From Marine Group I thaumarchaeote SCGC AAA799-D11 (GTDB lineage Archaea; Thermoproteota; Nitrososphaeria; Nitrososphaerales; Nitrosopumilaceae), in NCBI GenBank assembly GCA_000746765.1, contig JOSY01000033.1, positions 1 through 64,000 on the forward strand: 64,000 nucleotides of DNA, read 5' to 3'. A model generated the notes under the pieces. That model was not told the origin of the DNA. It made no database searches and was given only the letters and a program-made list of their open reading frames with translations. Positions 1 to 8,620 of this stretch are shown piece after piece. The translations under genes and the position numbers were made by a program. The first letter of the stretch is position 1; every line of letters begins with the position of its first letter.

Positions 1-2
1 TG

Positions 3-416
3 ATTGAAGAAACAACAGATGTACTTTACATTGTTACAACATTAGATGATGTTTCAAGAATGTATCATAGTACAATACCTGAAAAAATTACCATATGTGA
101 GAAGAATGGAGGAAGTGTAAGATTACTAGTTGATATGAATGATACAAAACTCACACCATTTGTAAAGAGGTTTAATGCAACTGAAACTAAAATTGGAGAA
201 TTACCTTCCAAAGGAAGATTGATTGTTCAAAAAGACAAAAAAATGATAATGTCTGACTCTGCATCATCATTTCAGCATTCTAGTGCAGATTCTGATTTTT
301 CACTATGTACAAACTCTACTGAAATGGTAGACAACATCTTTACTCTATGTAAATTCTTGTGGGAAACATCCAATCCATTAAAGACAATTGATGTAAAGAA
401 TTTTGTTAGAAATTAA
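3..416 (+). CDS. TrmB-like transcriptional regulator, C-terminal part (5' end outside window)
   Basis: The reading frame is open from the first complete codon of the window to the stop, so the N-terminus lies upstream; the ATG at 60 is internal. The visible ~137 residues resemble the C-terminal sensor half of thaumarchaeal TrmB-type regulators: a hydrophobic strand (VLYIVTTLDD), a VRLLVDMND strand, a KGRLIVQKDKKMIMSD segment and a SLCTNSTEMVDNIF helix. The helix-turn-helix part is not in the window, so DNA binding is inferred from the family only. It converges on the DUF2203 gene, overlapping it by about 4 bases. Confidence 0.5.
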   Translation: MEETTDVLYIVTTLDDVSRMYHSTIPEKITICEKNGGSVRLLVDMNDTKLTPFVKRFNATETKIGELPSKGRLIVQKDKKMIMSDSASSFQHSSADSDFSLCTNSTEMVDNIFTLCKFLWETSNPLKTIDVKNFVRN

Positions 417-814
417 ACTAGAGATTCATCACTAACTTCTATAGGTTTTCTACCCATAAATCCAGAGTCTTTCTCGTGCCAGAATTTTATTTCAGTCTCA
501 CCATATTTCCAGCATAACCATACTTCTTCATCAAATCGTTTGGAAGGAAAATCAAGCAATCCCTGCTTAATGCTTTTAACAACAACCCCCGTATTTTCAA
601 GAATTTCAACTGCCTCATAGAATTTTGTAACTGCAGAGTTTAGTTGTTGTTTTAGAGTAACATATTCTTCAAAAGAATTAGTTGTAGATATGCTCATTTG
701 CAATTGCTGTTCAAGTTTTTTTACTTCGTTTTGTTTTGCTAATGCGTATTCAAATTTTTTAATTACATCAGGAAGTGCTTCATTTGCTTCATTTGTAGTG
801 AAAAATGAGAACAT
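413..814 (-). CDS. DUF2203 family protein
   Basis: A protein of about 133 residues with the DUF2203 layout: an N-terminal FFTTNEANEALPDV segment, a central coiled-coil helix pair, then GLLDFPSKRFDEEVWLCWK and a C-terminal IKFWHEKDSGFMGRKPI block. The conserved DFP, CWK, WHE and GF-GR residues are all present. Function is unknown in the family. An upstream in-frame ATG at 826 adds four residues; I prefer 814 because family members begin right before the FF/FT motif. Confidence 0.75.
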   Translation of the reverse strand: MFSFFTTNEANEALPDVIKKFEYALAKQNEVKKLEQQLQMSISTTNSFEEYVTLKQQLNSAVTKFYEAVEILENTGVVVKSIKQGLLDFPSKRFDEEVWLCWKYGETEIKFWHEKDSGFMGRKPIEVSDESLV

Positions 815-873
815 GTAAACTCTCAATATTTCTGGATTAAAAATCTTAGGCGCAAATTTATTAGTAAAACTTT

Positions 874-1164
874 ATGAAGAAAGTTATGAGTGAAGAGCAA
901 TTAGAGGAATTAATAGTTCAAACAATCAATGGATCTGTAGCAACAATTCCAGCATATCTTGATGAGATAAAAGAAAACAAAGAAGTTCTAAAAGTTGAAG
1001 ACCCAAAAGAGTTTGTTTATGGAATTGTAATGGGAATGGCATTAGGAATGAGTGGTGCAATACTTAGTGCACAAAAAGAAATGCCAACACCTGAAGATCA
1101 AATCAAAGTCAGAGATATTGTCTACAAACACATACCAGAGATTAGAGAACGGATTTTCAATTGA
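874..1164 (+). CDS. Conserved hypothetical protein (96 aa)
   Basis: A small acidic helical protein of 96 residues. A glycine/methionine-rich hydrophobic stretch (residues about 48-65, GIVMGMALGMSGAIL) could be one amphipathic or membrane-associated helix; the rest is charged. No family recognised. Its stop overlaps the TTG start of the following flavin-reductase-like gene by 4 bases, so the two are probably one operon and translationally coupled. Confidence 0.6.
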   Translation: MKKVMSEEQLEELIVQTINGSVATIPAYLDEIKENKEVLKVEDPKEFVYGIVMGMALGMSGAILSAQKEMPTPEDQIKVRDIVYKHIPEIRERIFN

Positions 1165-1565
1165 TAGAATTTAATGAAAAAGAGACAAAGTTTCTCAATT
1201 CATTAGAAGAGGCAAGGATAGCGACATCACATGATGATATTCCGCATGTAAAACCAGTCTCTTTTGTATTAGATGAAAATGCAATTATTATTGCAACAGA
1301 TTATGAAACAAGAACATACAAGAATCTAAAAACAAATCCAAACTCCAGTGTAGTAATTGACATTTACAAATCAGGAGGACATAAAGCAGTACTAATTCAA
1401 GGCAAAACAAAGATAATAGAAAACGGAGAAGAGTTCAAAAAATTATACGACATATTCTTTGAGAAATTTGAATGGGTTAGAAGAGATTCTTGGAAAGAAA
1501 ACGAAGCGCCATTTCTAAAAGTTATTCCTAAAAATAAAACTAGTTGGGGCCTAGATACTAGATAA
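1161..1565 (+). CDS. PPOX-class pyridoxamine 5'-phosphate oxidase-like flavin/F420 protein
   Basis: 134 residues with the split-barrel flavin-binding fold: LEEARIATSHDDIPHVKPVSFVLDENAIIIATDYETRTYKNL matches the first strands and cofactor-phosphate loop of the PPOX superfamily, followed by NSSVVIDIY and a KAVLIQGKTKII strand. Such proteins bind FMN or F420 and reduce or oxidise small substrates; the substrate cannot be told here. The start is TTG, overlapping the previous stop. The 3' end overlaps the convergent membrane gene by 15 bases. A second PPOX-like gene lies at 30534-30971. Confidence 0.75.
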   Translation: MIEFNEKETKFLNSLEEARIATSHDDIPHVKPVSFVLDENAIIIATDYETRTYKNLKTNPNSSVVIDIYKSGGHKAVLIQGKTKIIENGEEFKKLYDIFFEKFEWVRRDSWKENEAPFLKVIPKNKTSWGLDTR

Positions 1566-1805
1566 AGAACATTGTTGAGTTACACCAATTTTTTCAACGG
1601 TAGATATTGAAATCAAAATTGCTTGCTCGTCACATATCCCATCATGATCAAAGTCAACAGAGACATAGATCTTACCTTCAGGGGCCATAGAATCTGAAAC
1701 TATCTTAATGGGAAATGATTCAGCTATTACTGGAAAAACCATTCCCATACCAAACAACAAGGCAATACTGGCAATACCCAGTAAAGGCAATACTACATTT
1801 CCCAT
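1551..1805 (-). CDS. Small membrane-anchored or exported protein
   Basis: 84 residues. The first ~28 are a strongly hydrophobic signal or anchor helix (LPLLGIASIALLFGMGMVF); the remainder is a short extracytoplasmic domain with DFDHDGICDEQA and two cysteines (near residues 58 and 78) that could form a disulfide. The DxDxDG-like loop resembles a calcium-binding loop, but a single copy is weak evidence. No family recognised. Confidence 0.5.
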   Translation of the reverse strand: MGNVVLPLLGIASIALLFGMGMVFPVIAESFPIKIVSDSMAPEGKIYVSVDFDHDGICDEQAILISISTVEKIGVTQQCSLSSI

Positions 1806-1901
1806 AAAGAATGATAGTGATTTTTTATCTTAAAATGACTGGAATTTTTAACCGATCAAGAGTTCCAAAAAGGATCCTATTTAGTCAATTATGCAAAATT
1901 A

Positions 1902-2096
1902 TTACTTACTTCGATGTTTTGATTTTTTAGCTCTAGGTTTTGTCCGTAGTAAACGTCCGCAACAAGGACACCATAATCCTTCCCATACAATAAACAATTC
2001 ACATTCAGGGCATCTTTTTTGCCCCAATTCATATCTGCCACCACCTGTGCTAGTACTTGTTGCCTTGTATTTTTTACAAGACCCATTACAGTGCAT
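1902..2096 (-). CDS. Small zinc-ribbon protein, C-terminal basic tail (paralogue of 43841-44023)
   Basis: 64 residues with cysteines at 3, 7, 29, 32, 43, 45 and 46 (C-x3-C, C-x2-C, C-x-CC) and a lysine/arginine-rich tail. The RYELGQKRC block and LRTKPR near the end are almost the same in the protein at 43841-44023, including the cysteine spacing, so both frames are real and paralogous. A structural zinc site and nucleic-acid binding are likely from the composition; the function is unknown. A longer overlapping minus-strand ORF in another frame (1889-2404) is rejected. Confidence 0.75.
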   Translation of the reverse strand: MHCNGSCKKYKATSTSTGGGRYELGQKRCPECELFIVWEGLWCPCCGRLLRTKPRAKKSKHRSK

Positions 2097-2198
2097 AATG
2101 GATTATGAATATGGATGTAGAAAAATAGTTTCATTGTTTTCAAATATTTGAACCAAGCATACCCCAACAAATAAAGAACACAAAAAAAGAAAAAAATC

Positions 2199-2477
2199 AT
2201 GTCAAATAAAATCAAATGTTCACATATTCTTGTTGCAAAGCAAAGTGAAGCACTTGCAATAATGGAGAAATTAAAGAGTGGCGAAAAATTTGGAAAGTTG
2301 GCAAAGGAATTATCAATCGATTCAGGCAGTGCAAAAAGAGATGGAAATCTTAGGTATTTTACAAAAGGCATAATGGTAAAACCATTTGAGGATGCTGCAT
2401 TCAAACTTCAAGTTGGAGAAACATCTGAACCAATAAAATCAGAATTTGGTTATCATATTATCAAAAGATTTGGATAA
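2199..2477 (+). CDS. Parvulin-type peptidyl-prolyl cis/trans isomerase
   Basis: A stand-alone 92-residue parvulin domain. IKCSHILVAKQSEA (first strand with the family histidine), KLKSGEKFGKLAKELSIDSGSAKRDGNLRYFTKG (helices and the G-x-L strand), VKPFEDAAFKL and SEFGYHIIKRFG (the last strand with the catalytic-site histidine) are in order. It catalyses prolyl isomerisation during protein folding. There is no signal peptide, so a cytosolic location is implied. It closely resembles the single-domain parvulins known from Thaumarchaeota (the CsPinA/NmPin type). Confidence 0.9.
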   Translation: MSNKIKCSHILVAKQSEALAIMEKLKSGEKFGKLAKELSIDSGSAKRDGNLRYFTKGIMVKPFEDAAFKLQVGETSEPIKSEFGYHIIKRFG

Positions 2478-2624
2478 TTATTTTTCAGGTTTTAAATGAA
2501 GAGCTTTTTCAAAATCATCATTAATTTTTTGACTAATTTTCTTAAAATCAGCACGAATTTCTTTGTGTAAGAGTTTCTCTTTTTTCATCAACTCGTCCAT
2601 CTCTTTTGTTTGATCAGGTTTCAT
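2478..2624 (-). CDS. Small charged helical protein (48 aa)
   Basis: An ATG-to-TAA frame of 48 codons filling the gap between the parvulin gene and the 2700 gene. The product begins MKPDQTKEMDELMKKEKLL and is a run of heptad-like charged and hydrophobic residues, consistent with one long helix or coiled coil. It ends directly at the parvulin stop (convergent). There is no homology evidence; support is only the clean frame and the protein-like composition. Confidence 0.45.
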   Translation of the reverse strand: MKPDQTKEMDELMKKEKLLHKEIRADFKKISQKINDDFEKALHLKPEK

Positions 2625-2699
2625 TACGAGGGAATTACAGATAATATTTTAGAGTAAGAGTATCAATTTTGACTCCTATAAAACCAAAATAAATTAAAC

Positions 2700-2999
2700 A
2701 TGAATTTCATCCCAGGTATAAGCATGGCAGTACTTACTGAAAAAACAATGGAGGGTATTTTGGCATACTTGGAAAAATCAATTAGAAATCTAGCAAAAGA
2801 CGCATTTGAAAATTTAGAGGTGGAAGGAGGATTTGATGGAACAATAAACTTTCTAGAGAATCAATTTGAAATCAGATTAGAGAATCTGCTTGTAGCAAAA
2901 GGTTCCAGCACACATCATTTAGAATCAGGAATGAAAAATAAAATTATTCAGAAAAAACAATTAATTTTTGAAAACATTACTAAACAATACAAAAATTAG
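2700..2999 (+). CDS. Hypothetical helical protein (99 aa)
   Basis: 99 residues, mostly helical and acidic, no recognised domain. A TATA-like element (tataaaa, about 2677-2685) lies 20-25 bp before the ATG at 2700, which suits a leaderless transcript. An alternative ATG at 2724 (MAVLTEKT) has an AGGT a few bases upstream. It converges with the Hef-like helicase gene, overlapping by 4 bases. Confidence 0.55.
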   Translation: MNFIPGISMAVLTEKTMEGILAYLEKSIRNLAKDAFENLEVEGGFDGTINFLENQFEIRLENLLVAKGSSTHHLESGMKNKIIQKKQLIFENITKQYKN

Positions 3000-4504
3000 A
3001 TAAATGCATCAAGGCCTGTTTTCTTTGAGATAATTTCTTGGTTTTTTTCCAAAACTTTAGTCATTTTATCACCCATTCCTTTTGAGGCAGACATTTTTCG
3101 TTTTCCAATCCAATAATATGTTTCATCAATAGTATTTTTTGCAATTAATACCACCAATTTTCCAGTATCTTTTCTTCCAGTCCTACCTCTTCGTTGAATA
3201 AATCTAACAGAACTAGGAACATTATCATAAAAGATAACCTGATTTACTTCAGCAATATCCAATCCTTCTTCACCAACACGTGTTGCAATTAATACATCAA
3301 AGATCCCATCTCTAAACTTTTGAACAGTTTCAATCTGTTTTTTTTGTTTTAGTCCTGTTTCACCTGCTTTCCCAATCAAGATTCCTGCAGAAACTCCCAG
3401 TTCAGTTAATTTACTGTGGATTAAATCAACAGAGTCACGATAACTAGTAAAGATTAGAGCCTTACCTGGAACAGATTCTATGATGTCTTTTAATTTAGAG
3501 ATTTTAGAATGTTCAATTCCTTTTGATTGAGCTTCTTTTGCAAGATGTACTGCACGAGTAAAATTTGGATCAACTTCAAAGAGTTCTTTTACTCCTGCGC
3601 CTTTTTTTGCCTTAGCACGGTCACAGAATTTCAAAAAGGGTGTAATTCCATGTGCCTCCAATATGTTTAGAGCATAATGAATTCGAATTGCAGTAAATAG
3701 TGGCTTTGCCGAACGCCTATTTTGATTTAAGACAAATTGTCTAATTCTTAACAATGCAGAAAGGGATTGTTGCTCAGCAAGTTTGATTCCATTATCACGT
3801 AATGTTTCATATCGTTGATCAAGAGCAGATTTTAGTAGTGTTTGAATAGTTTTTAATTCAGGAGGAAGTTCAACGTTTATCCATTCTGTGTTTGTCTCTT
3901 GGGTGTATGGTTTAACATCAGGACTGTTTTCCGTTCTCTCAGCAACACTAGCAATTTTTAATTTGGTTAGAATTTCAGTTGCTTTGTCTTTTTCACTAGG
4001 CAATGTAGCAGTCATTCCAACAATTCTTGCATCAGAATTAACGAACCGTTCTGCAATTCCAGAATATGCATAATCTCCAACAGTTCGGTGTACCTCATCA
4101 AAGATTACAAGATTGAATTGATTAGAAGAAACAATACCTCGATCTAAATCATTTTTTGCAATTTCAGGAGTAGCACAAATTACACTATTATTCCATAGTT
4201 TGGTTCTTTTTTGAATTGAGTCTTCTCCAGTTATCAAAGACACATCATCTAACGTTAGATTTTCTTTAAGAAATTCATAATGTTGATTTACAAGAACCCT
4301 TGTTGGAGCTAAAAATAGGGCACCGCCAGTACCTTTTGAGAGAAACTCTGCAATAACTTGTAATGCGATTGCAGTTTTTCCAAGCCCAGTTGGCAAAACA
4401 ACTATACAGTTTTCAGATATAGCTTGATTTGAAAGATTTACCTGATAATCTCGTTTTTCAATAGAGTCTTTTTTAACATATTTTTTTTCAATAAATTCTG
4501 TCAT
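2996..4504 (-). CDS. Hef/FANCM-like superfamily 2 DNA helicase (helicase part only)
   Basis: 502 residues. Walker A is PTGLGKT (residues 38-44), motif Ia APTRVLV, motif II DEVH (136-139), motif III TATLP (about 165-169) and motif VI QRRGRTGR near residue 445. The insert between the RecA-like lobes and the RIGQ-like RVGEEGLD motif fit the Hef/FANCM/Mph1 group, which remodels stalled forks and branched DNA. Euryarchaeal Hef carries a C-terminal XPF-type nuclease; this protein ends about 30 residues after the helicase core (GLDAFI), so that domain is missing. Reading DEVH rather than DEAH is minor variation. Confidence 0.85.
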   Translation of the reverse strand: MTEFIEKKYVKKDSIEKRDYQVNLSNQAISENCIVVLPTGLGKTAIALQVIAEFLSKGTGGALFLAPTRVLVNQHYEFLKENLTLDDVSLITGEDSIQKRTKLWNNSVICATPEIAKNDLDRGIVSSNQFNLVIFDEVHRTVGDYAYSGIAERFVNSDARIVGMTATLPSEKDKATEILTKLKIASVAERTENSPDVKPYTQETNTEWINVELPPELKTIQTLLKSALDQRYETLRDNGIKLAEQQSLSALLRIRQFVLNQNRRSAKPLFTAIRIHYALNILEAHGITPFLKFCDRAKAKKGAGVKELFEVDPNFTRAVHLAKEAQSKGIEHSKISKLKDIIESVPGKALIFTSYRDSVDLIHSKLTELGVSAGILIGKAGETGLKQKKQIETVQKFRDGIFDVLIATRVGEEGLDIAEVNQVIFYDNVPSSVRFIQRRGRTGRKDTGKLVVLIAKNTIDETYYWIGKRKMSASKGMGDKMTKVLEKNQEIISKKTGLDAFI

Positions 4505-4677
4505 CGTATAAAGAAAATTTGTAATTTATCGATTTTATGCTTTCGTGTAGTTAACCATTGACAAACGTATACTTTCTAATTTCAAATCAATGAGAATTTG
4601 TGCCTGAGCAATCATTTTTTGACATCAAAAATGAAAAAACAAGTCAATTTTTATCCCATTATTGTTTGAGGATAGAT

Positions 4678-4923
4678 ATGAGCAACCAAAACTCCAATGA
4701 AGAGTATTTTCAAGCATTACTAGAATCTTTGAACAAGGATCCTAATTGGAGAGCAGTAGAAGAGCAATTAGAAAAATATGAATCAATTAAAAAAGATCTA
4801 ACACAAGAACAACAGACAATAATTTCTGAGATGGGAAGGGCAATGCTGGCATTAGCAGATTCACAACCAAAAATCATAATTGATAAGTTCTTAGAATTGG
4901 CTCAAAATCTCAATAAAAAATAA
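4678..4923 (+). CDS. Hypothetical helical protein (81 aa)
   Basis: From the ATG at 4678 the product is 81 residues, beginning MSNQNSNEEYFQALL and composed of three or four predicted helices. The frame also extends upstream to an ATG at 4600, but those 26 residues look less protein-like. It carries DPNWRAVEEQLEKYESIKKDL, typical of small soluble helical proteins. No family recognised. Confidence 0.5.
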   Translation: MSNQNSNEEYFQALLESLNKDPNWRAVEEQLEKYESIKKDLTQEQQTIISEMGRAMLALADSQPKIIIDKFLELAQNLNKK

Positions 4924-4936
4924 AAGACAGGAAGAA

Positions 4937-5218
4937 CTATTCTAGTTTCTTCTTTGCTTTGTTTATCATAGCAATCTCCTCACGGAGATGTTTTTTCAAT
5001 AAGCGCTCATGTGCTTTTTTGTGAACACTGTATGCTTTGTTCAAAGATTTTTTTGTCTTTGCTCTTTTTACAGCGATATTGAATTTTTTATGAATTGCGC
5101 TTACTTCAGCTGTATAGCTTGCCATTAAATCATTAGTTTTAAAGATGCTAAAGAAGTTTGTGGAGATATCATTCAAAGGTAAATTGATCGCAAAAATATC
5201 ATCACTAACGCGATCCAT
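4937..5218 (-). CDS. Hypothetical basic coiled-coil protein
   Basis: The well-supported part is the C-terminal ~60 residues: a lysine-rich helical stretch (KKFNIAVKRAKTKKSLNKAYSVHKKAHERLLKKH). The ATG at 5218 gives 93 residues and avoids overlapping the divergent dCMP deaminase; the ATG at 5125 gives a 62-residue protein and would leave promoter space. The frame extends to 5293, but that would overlap the deaminase coding region. Function unknown. Confidence 0.45.
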   Translation of the reverse strand: MDRVSDDIFAINLPLNDISTNFFSIFKTNDLMASYTAEVSAIHKKFNIAVKRAKTKKSLNKAYSVHKKAHERLLKKHLREEIAMINKAKKKLE

Positions 5219-5221
5219 ATA

Positions 5222-5767
5222 TTGAACAGACAGACAAAATTGGTGTTGAGTACTTTTGAGAGACCAAATTGGGATGAGTATTTTATGCTTCAAGCAGAGC
5301 TTGCAAAACTTCGTTCAAATTGTGTTACAAGACAAGTAGGGGCAGTTATTGTTAGAAACCATAGACAATTGGCAACAGGGTACAACGGTACACCTCCTGG
5401 AATCAAAAATTGTTTTGATGGAGGTTGCAAGAGATGCCAATTAAGAATGGAAGGAAAGATAGAATCAGGGGCATCATTGGATAGATGTCTTTGTAATCAT
5501 GCAGAAGCAAATGCAATAATGCACTGTGCAATATTAGGAATAGAGGCAGGTGTAGAAGGTGCTGTGCTATACACTACGTTTGTCCCATGCCTAGAGTGCA
5601 CCAAAATGGCAATTACAATTGGAATTAGAAAATTTGTGTGTCTTGACTCTTATCCAGAAACTGATTTTGACTTGCTAAAAGAAGCAGGGGTAGAAGTTGT
5701 TCAATTAGATAAAACAAAGATTGCAAAATGGGCTCAAGAACTAGTTAACAAATACAATTCTGGATGA
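5222..5767 (+). CDS. Deoxycytidylate (dCMP) deaminase
   Basis: Deaminates dCMP to dUMP, feeding thymidylate synthesis. Cytidine-deaminase zinc motifs are clear: CNHAEANAIMH (HAE with the catalytic Glu) and PCLECTK (two zinc cysteines). An extra cysteine cluster (CFDGGCKRCQ) and the VGAVIVRNHRQLATGYNGTPPG block are typical of dCMP deaminases. The first TTG (5222) leaves only 3 bp to the divergent neighbour, so the start is more likely one of the codons TTG 5240, GTG 5243 or TTG 5246, giving a protein beginning near LSTFERPNWDEYF. It lies 4 bp before polB. Confidence 0.88.
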   Translation: MNRQTKLVLSTFERPNWDEYFMLQAELAKLRSNCVTRQVGAVIVRNHRQLATGYNGTPPGIKNCFDGGCKRCQLRMEGKIESGASLDRCLCNHAEANAIMHCAILGIEAGVEGAVLYTTFVPCLECTKMAITIGIRKFVCLDSYPETDFDLLKEAGVEVVQLDKTKIAKWAQELVNKYNSG

Positions 5768-5771
5768 TAAA

Positions 5772-8330
5772 ATGCAAGTTAACATAGAAGAAACCAAAAA
5801 AATTGAATCAATGCCACCTGCCATGTTAGTGTCAGCTACATATGACAATAATTCAAAATCAGCAGTTTTAAAATTCTACGAACCAGAATCCCAAAAATTA
5901 TTTTTATGGAAAGATGAGATTGGTCACAAACCATATTGTTATTCACGATTAGCCCCTGACGAATTAGAGTTCCTTCAAGAAAGAGATGACGTTCTAGAAA
6001 TCAAAACAACTCAGCGTTATGATTTGATAAAAGACAAAGAAATAGACATGTCAAAGATTACAGTTGCAGACCCGCTAGCAATTGGGGGAACTGCAGGAGA
6101 CAAGAGTATCAGAAATGTAATTGAGACATGGGAATCAGACATAAAATATTATGAAAATTATCTATATGATAGAAAACTAATAGTTGGAAAATATTATGAA
6201 ATCAAAAATGGAAAGATACAATCACATGATCTAGAAATTTCAGACGAAGTAAAAATTGCTCTAAAGAGTTTGTTGTGGGACAAAGTTGATAGTGAAAGCA
6301 TGGTAGATGCAGAAGGATTCAAAAAATTTGTCTCTGAATGGGCAGACTTGCTTAATCAACCGATTCCAAAAATCAAAAGACTCAGTGTAGACATAGAGGT
6401 GGAAGCTGAGATTGGAAGGATTCCAGACCCAAAAATAGCTGAAAAGAAAGTTACTGCAATTGGAATGAAAGGAACCGATGGATTTGACCAGATTTTCGTG
6501 CTCAAAACAGAAGGAACAGAGGAAGGAACAAACGAATTAGACCAAAACATCAAAGTGACATTTTATGATTTAGATAAGGAAAAAGACATGATACACGACG
6601 CATTTAAGATAATCAAAGAATTTCCATTTGTTGTAACATACAACGGTGATGAATTCGATTTACCATATCTATACAACAGAGCAGAAAGATTAGGAATCAA
6701 GAACTCTGAAAATCCATTTTACATGATGAGAGATTCTGCAACACTAAAACAAGGAGTTCATCTTGATTTGTATAGAACATTTTCAAATAGATCATTTCAA
6801 ATCTACGCCTTTAGTCAAAAATATACAAATTTTTCACTAAACGAAGTCTCAAAAGCATTACTCGGAAAAGAGAAAATAGATTATGGGTTAGAATTTGATG
6901 AATTAACGCTCTATCAAACTGCAAACTATTGTTACAATGATGCCTTGCTAACGTATGAACTGACCAGTTTTAACAGTGAATTGTTAATGCAGTTACTTGT
7001 AATTATTTCAAGAATTGGAAGAATGCCAATTGATGACATTGCAAGGATGGGAGTGTCTCAATGGATTCGTAGTTTATTGTATTATGAACACAGAAAAAGA
7101 AATTGTCTAATTCCAAAAAGACAGGAGTTAGAAAGAAGATCAGAAGGAGTTATGTCAGATGCAGTTATCAAAGATAAAAAATACAGAGGTGGACTAGTTG
7201 TTGAACCAAAAGAAGGAATTCATTTTGATGTAGTTGTAATGGACTTTGCAAGTCTATACCCAAGCATAATCAAAGTCAAAAACTTGTCATATGAAACTGT
7301 TAGATGTCCACATGAGGAATGCAAGAAAAATAAAATTCCCGGAACAAATCATTGGACATGCTCAAAGAAGAACGGGTTAACTTCGATGATCATAGGCTCA
7401 CTAAGAGATTTGAGGGTAAATTACTACAAGAGTTTATCAAAAAAAGAGACACTAACTGATGAGCAAAGACAACAGTACACAGTGGTAAGCCAAGCACTCA
7501 AAGTAATTCTAAATGCAAGTTATGGAGTAATGGGTGCTGAAATATTCCCATTGTATTTTCTACCAGCAGCAGAAGCCACTACTGCAATTGGAAGACATAC
7601 AATTTTAGAGACAATCAAAAAATGCGAAGCGACAGGAATTGAGGTGTTATATGGAGATACAGATTCATTATTTATCAAAAATCCAACTAAAGAGCAAATT
7701 CAAACAGTAATTGAGCAAGCAAAAAAAGATCACGGGGTTGATTTAGAGATTGATAAAACATACAGATACTGTGTACTCAGTAACAGAAAGAAAAACTACC
7801 TTGGAGTCACCAAAGAAGGAAAAGTAGATGTTAAAGGATTAACAGGAAAAAAATCACACACACCACCATTTATCAAAAAATTATTTTACGAATTACTTGA
7901 CGTATTATCAAATGTTCAAACAATAGAAGATTTCAAGAAGGCCAAAAAAGAGATTTCAGAGAAAATTGCCACATGTGGTAAAAAGGTCGAAGCTAAAGAA
8001 ATCCCATTAGAAGATTTGACATTTAATGTAATGCTTAGTAAAGCACCATCAGAATACACAAAAACAATTCCACAACATATACGAGCAGCAAAACAACTTG
8101 AAACTATACGAGAGATAAAGAAAGGAGACAGAATTTCATATATTAAAATTCTAAACAAACCAGGAGTAAAACCTGTAGAAATGGCAAAGAAAGAAGAGAT
8201 AGACTCTAAAAAATACATGGAATTTATGGAGTCTACACTTGAACAAATTACATCATCAATGGATTTAGATTTTGATACAATTTTAGGAAAGCCAAAACAA
8301 ACAGGATTAGACGAATTTTTCTGGAACTAG
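5772..8330 (+). CDS. polB: Family B replicative DNA polymerase
   Basis: 852 residues. Exonuclease motifs: Exo I DIEVE (about 207), Exo II YNGDEFDLPYL (about 295), Exo III YCYNDALLTYEL. Polymerase motifs: A DFASLYPSI (about 491), B KVILNASYG (about 576), C YGDTDS (about 627), with a KKNYLG thumb-entry motif after it. All catalytic acidic residues are intact, so proofreading and synthesis are both expected. The C-terminus QTGLDEFF is a textbook PCNA-interacting (PIP) box. It follows dCMP deaminase closely, so both may be co-transcribed as a replication and nucleotide unit. Confidence 0.95.
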   Translation: MQVNIEETKKIESMPPAMLVSATYDNNSKSAVLKFYEPESQKLFLWKDEIGHKPYCYSRLAPDELEFLQERDDVLEIKTTQRYDLIKDKEIDMSKITVADPLAIGGTAGDKSIRNVIETWESDIKYYENYLYDRKLIVGKYYEIKNGKIQSHDLEISDEVKIALKSLLWDKVDSESMVDAEGFKKFVSEWADLLNQPIPKIKRLSVDIEVEAEIGRIPDPKIAEKKVTAIGMKGTDGFDQIFVLKTEGTEEGTNELDQNIKVTFYDLDKEKDMIHDAFKIIKEFPFVVTYNGDEFDLPYLYNRAERLGIKNSENPFYMMRDSATLKQGVHLDLYRTFSNRSFQIYAFSQKYTNFSLNEVSKALLGKEKIDYGLEFDELTLYQTANYCYNDALLTYELTSFNSELLMQLLVIISRIGRMPIDDIARMGVSQWIRSLLYYEHRKRNCLIPKRQELERRSEGVMSDAVIKDKKYRGGLVVEPKEGIHFDVVVMDFASLYPSIIKVKNLSYETVRCPHEECKKNKIPGTNHWTCSKKNGLTSMIIGSLRDLRVNYYKSLSKKETLTDEQRQQYTVVSQALKVILNASYGVMGAEIFPLYFLPAAEATTAIGRHTILETIKKCEATGIEVLYGDTDSLFIKNPTKEQIQTVIEQAKKDHGVDLEIDKTYRYCVLSNRKKNYLGVTKEGKVDVKGLTGKKSHTPPFIKKLFYELLDVLSNVQTIEDFKKAKKEISEKIATCGKKVEAKEIPLEDLTFNVMLSKAPSEYTKTIPQHIRAAKQLETIREIKKGDRISYIKILNKPGVKPVEMAKKEEIDSKKYMEFMESTLEQITSSMDLDFDTILGKPKQTGLDEFFWN

Positions 8331-8338
8331 TGATTACA

Positions 8339-8620
8339 ATGGAAGTTGATGGAACACTACTAACAATTCTAGGAGTAGCTGCAGGTATTTTGATTCTTTC
8401 AGGATGGGTTGAGCAAATCTACAAAGGATACAAGACAAAAAGACTCAAAGATGTCTCAAAATTTTTGATGATATTCATAGCATCAGGTTCAATTTTATGG
8501 TTAATTTATGGCGTCATAGTAGAAGATGTTTTCATCATTGGGACAAATGCATCAGGAATTGCATTAATGATGATTGTATTAGTAATGAAGAAGATATACG
8601 ATAAAAGATTAAGAAGTTAA
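8339..8620 (+). CDS. SemiSWEET-like PQ-loop membrane protein
   Basis: About 93 residues with three predicted membrane helices: TILGVAAGILILSGWVEQIYKGYKTK, KFLMIFIASGSILWLIYGVI and FIIGTNASGIALMMIVLVM. The layout, the KTKRLKDVS loop and the tail YDKR match SemiSWEET/MtN3 half-transporters, which dimerise to move sugars or other small solutes. The helix-1 PQ pair is EQ here. An in-frame GTG at 8330 overlaps the polB stop; I prefer the ATG at 8339. The stop lies inside a 20-bp tandem repeat. Confidence 0.75.
   Translation: MEVDGTLLTILGVAAGILILSGWVEQIYKGYKTKRLKDVSKFLMIFIASGSILWLIYGVIVEDVFIIGTNASGIALMMIVLVMKKIYDKRLRS

Noticed and set aside
1889-2404. 171-aa minus-strand ORF
   Set aside because: It covers the antisense of the parvulin start and overlaps the better supported seven-cysteine protein, whose paralogue at 43841 confirms the other frame.
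8326-8335. CTAGTG near the polB stop, and CACTAG/CTAGTG strings in several coding regions and in 23S rRNA
   Set aside because: None is followed by a TATA element at 25 bp or faces a gene start, so they are chance matches.
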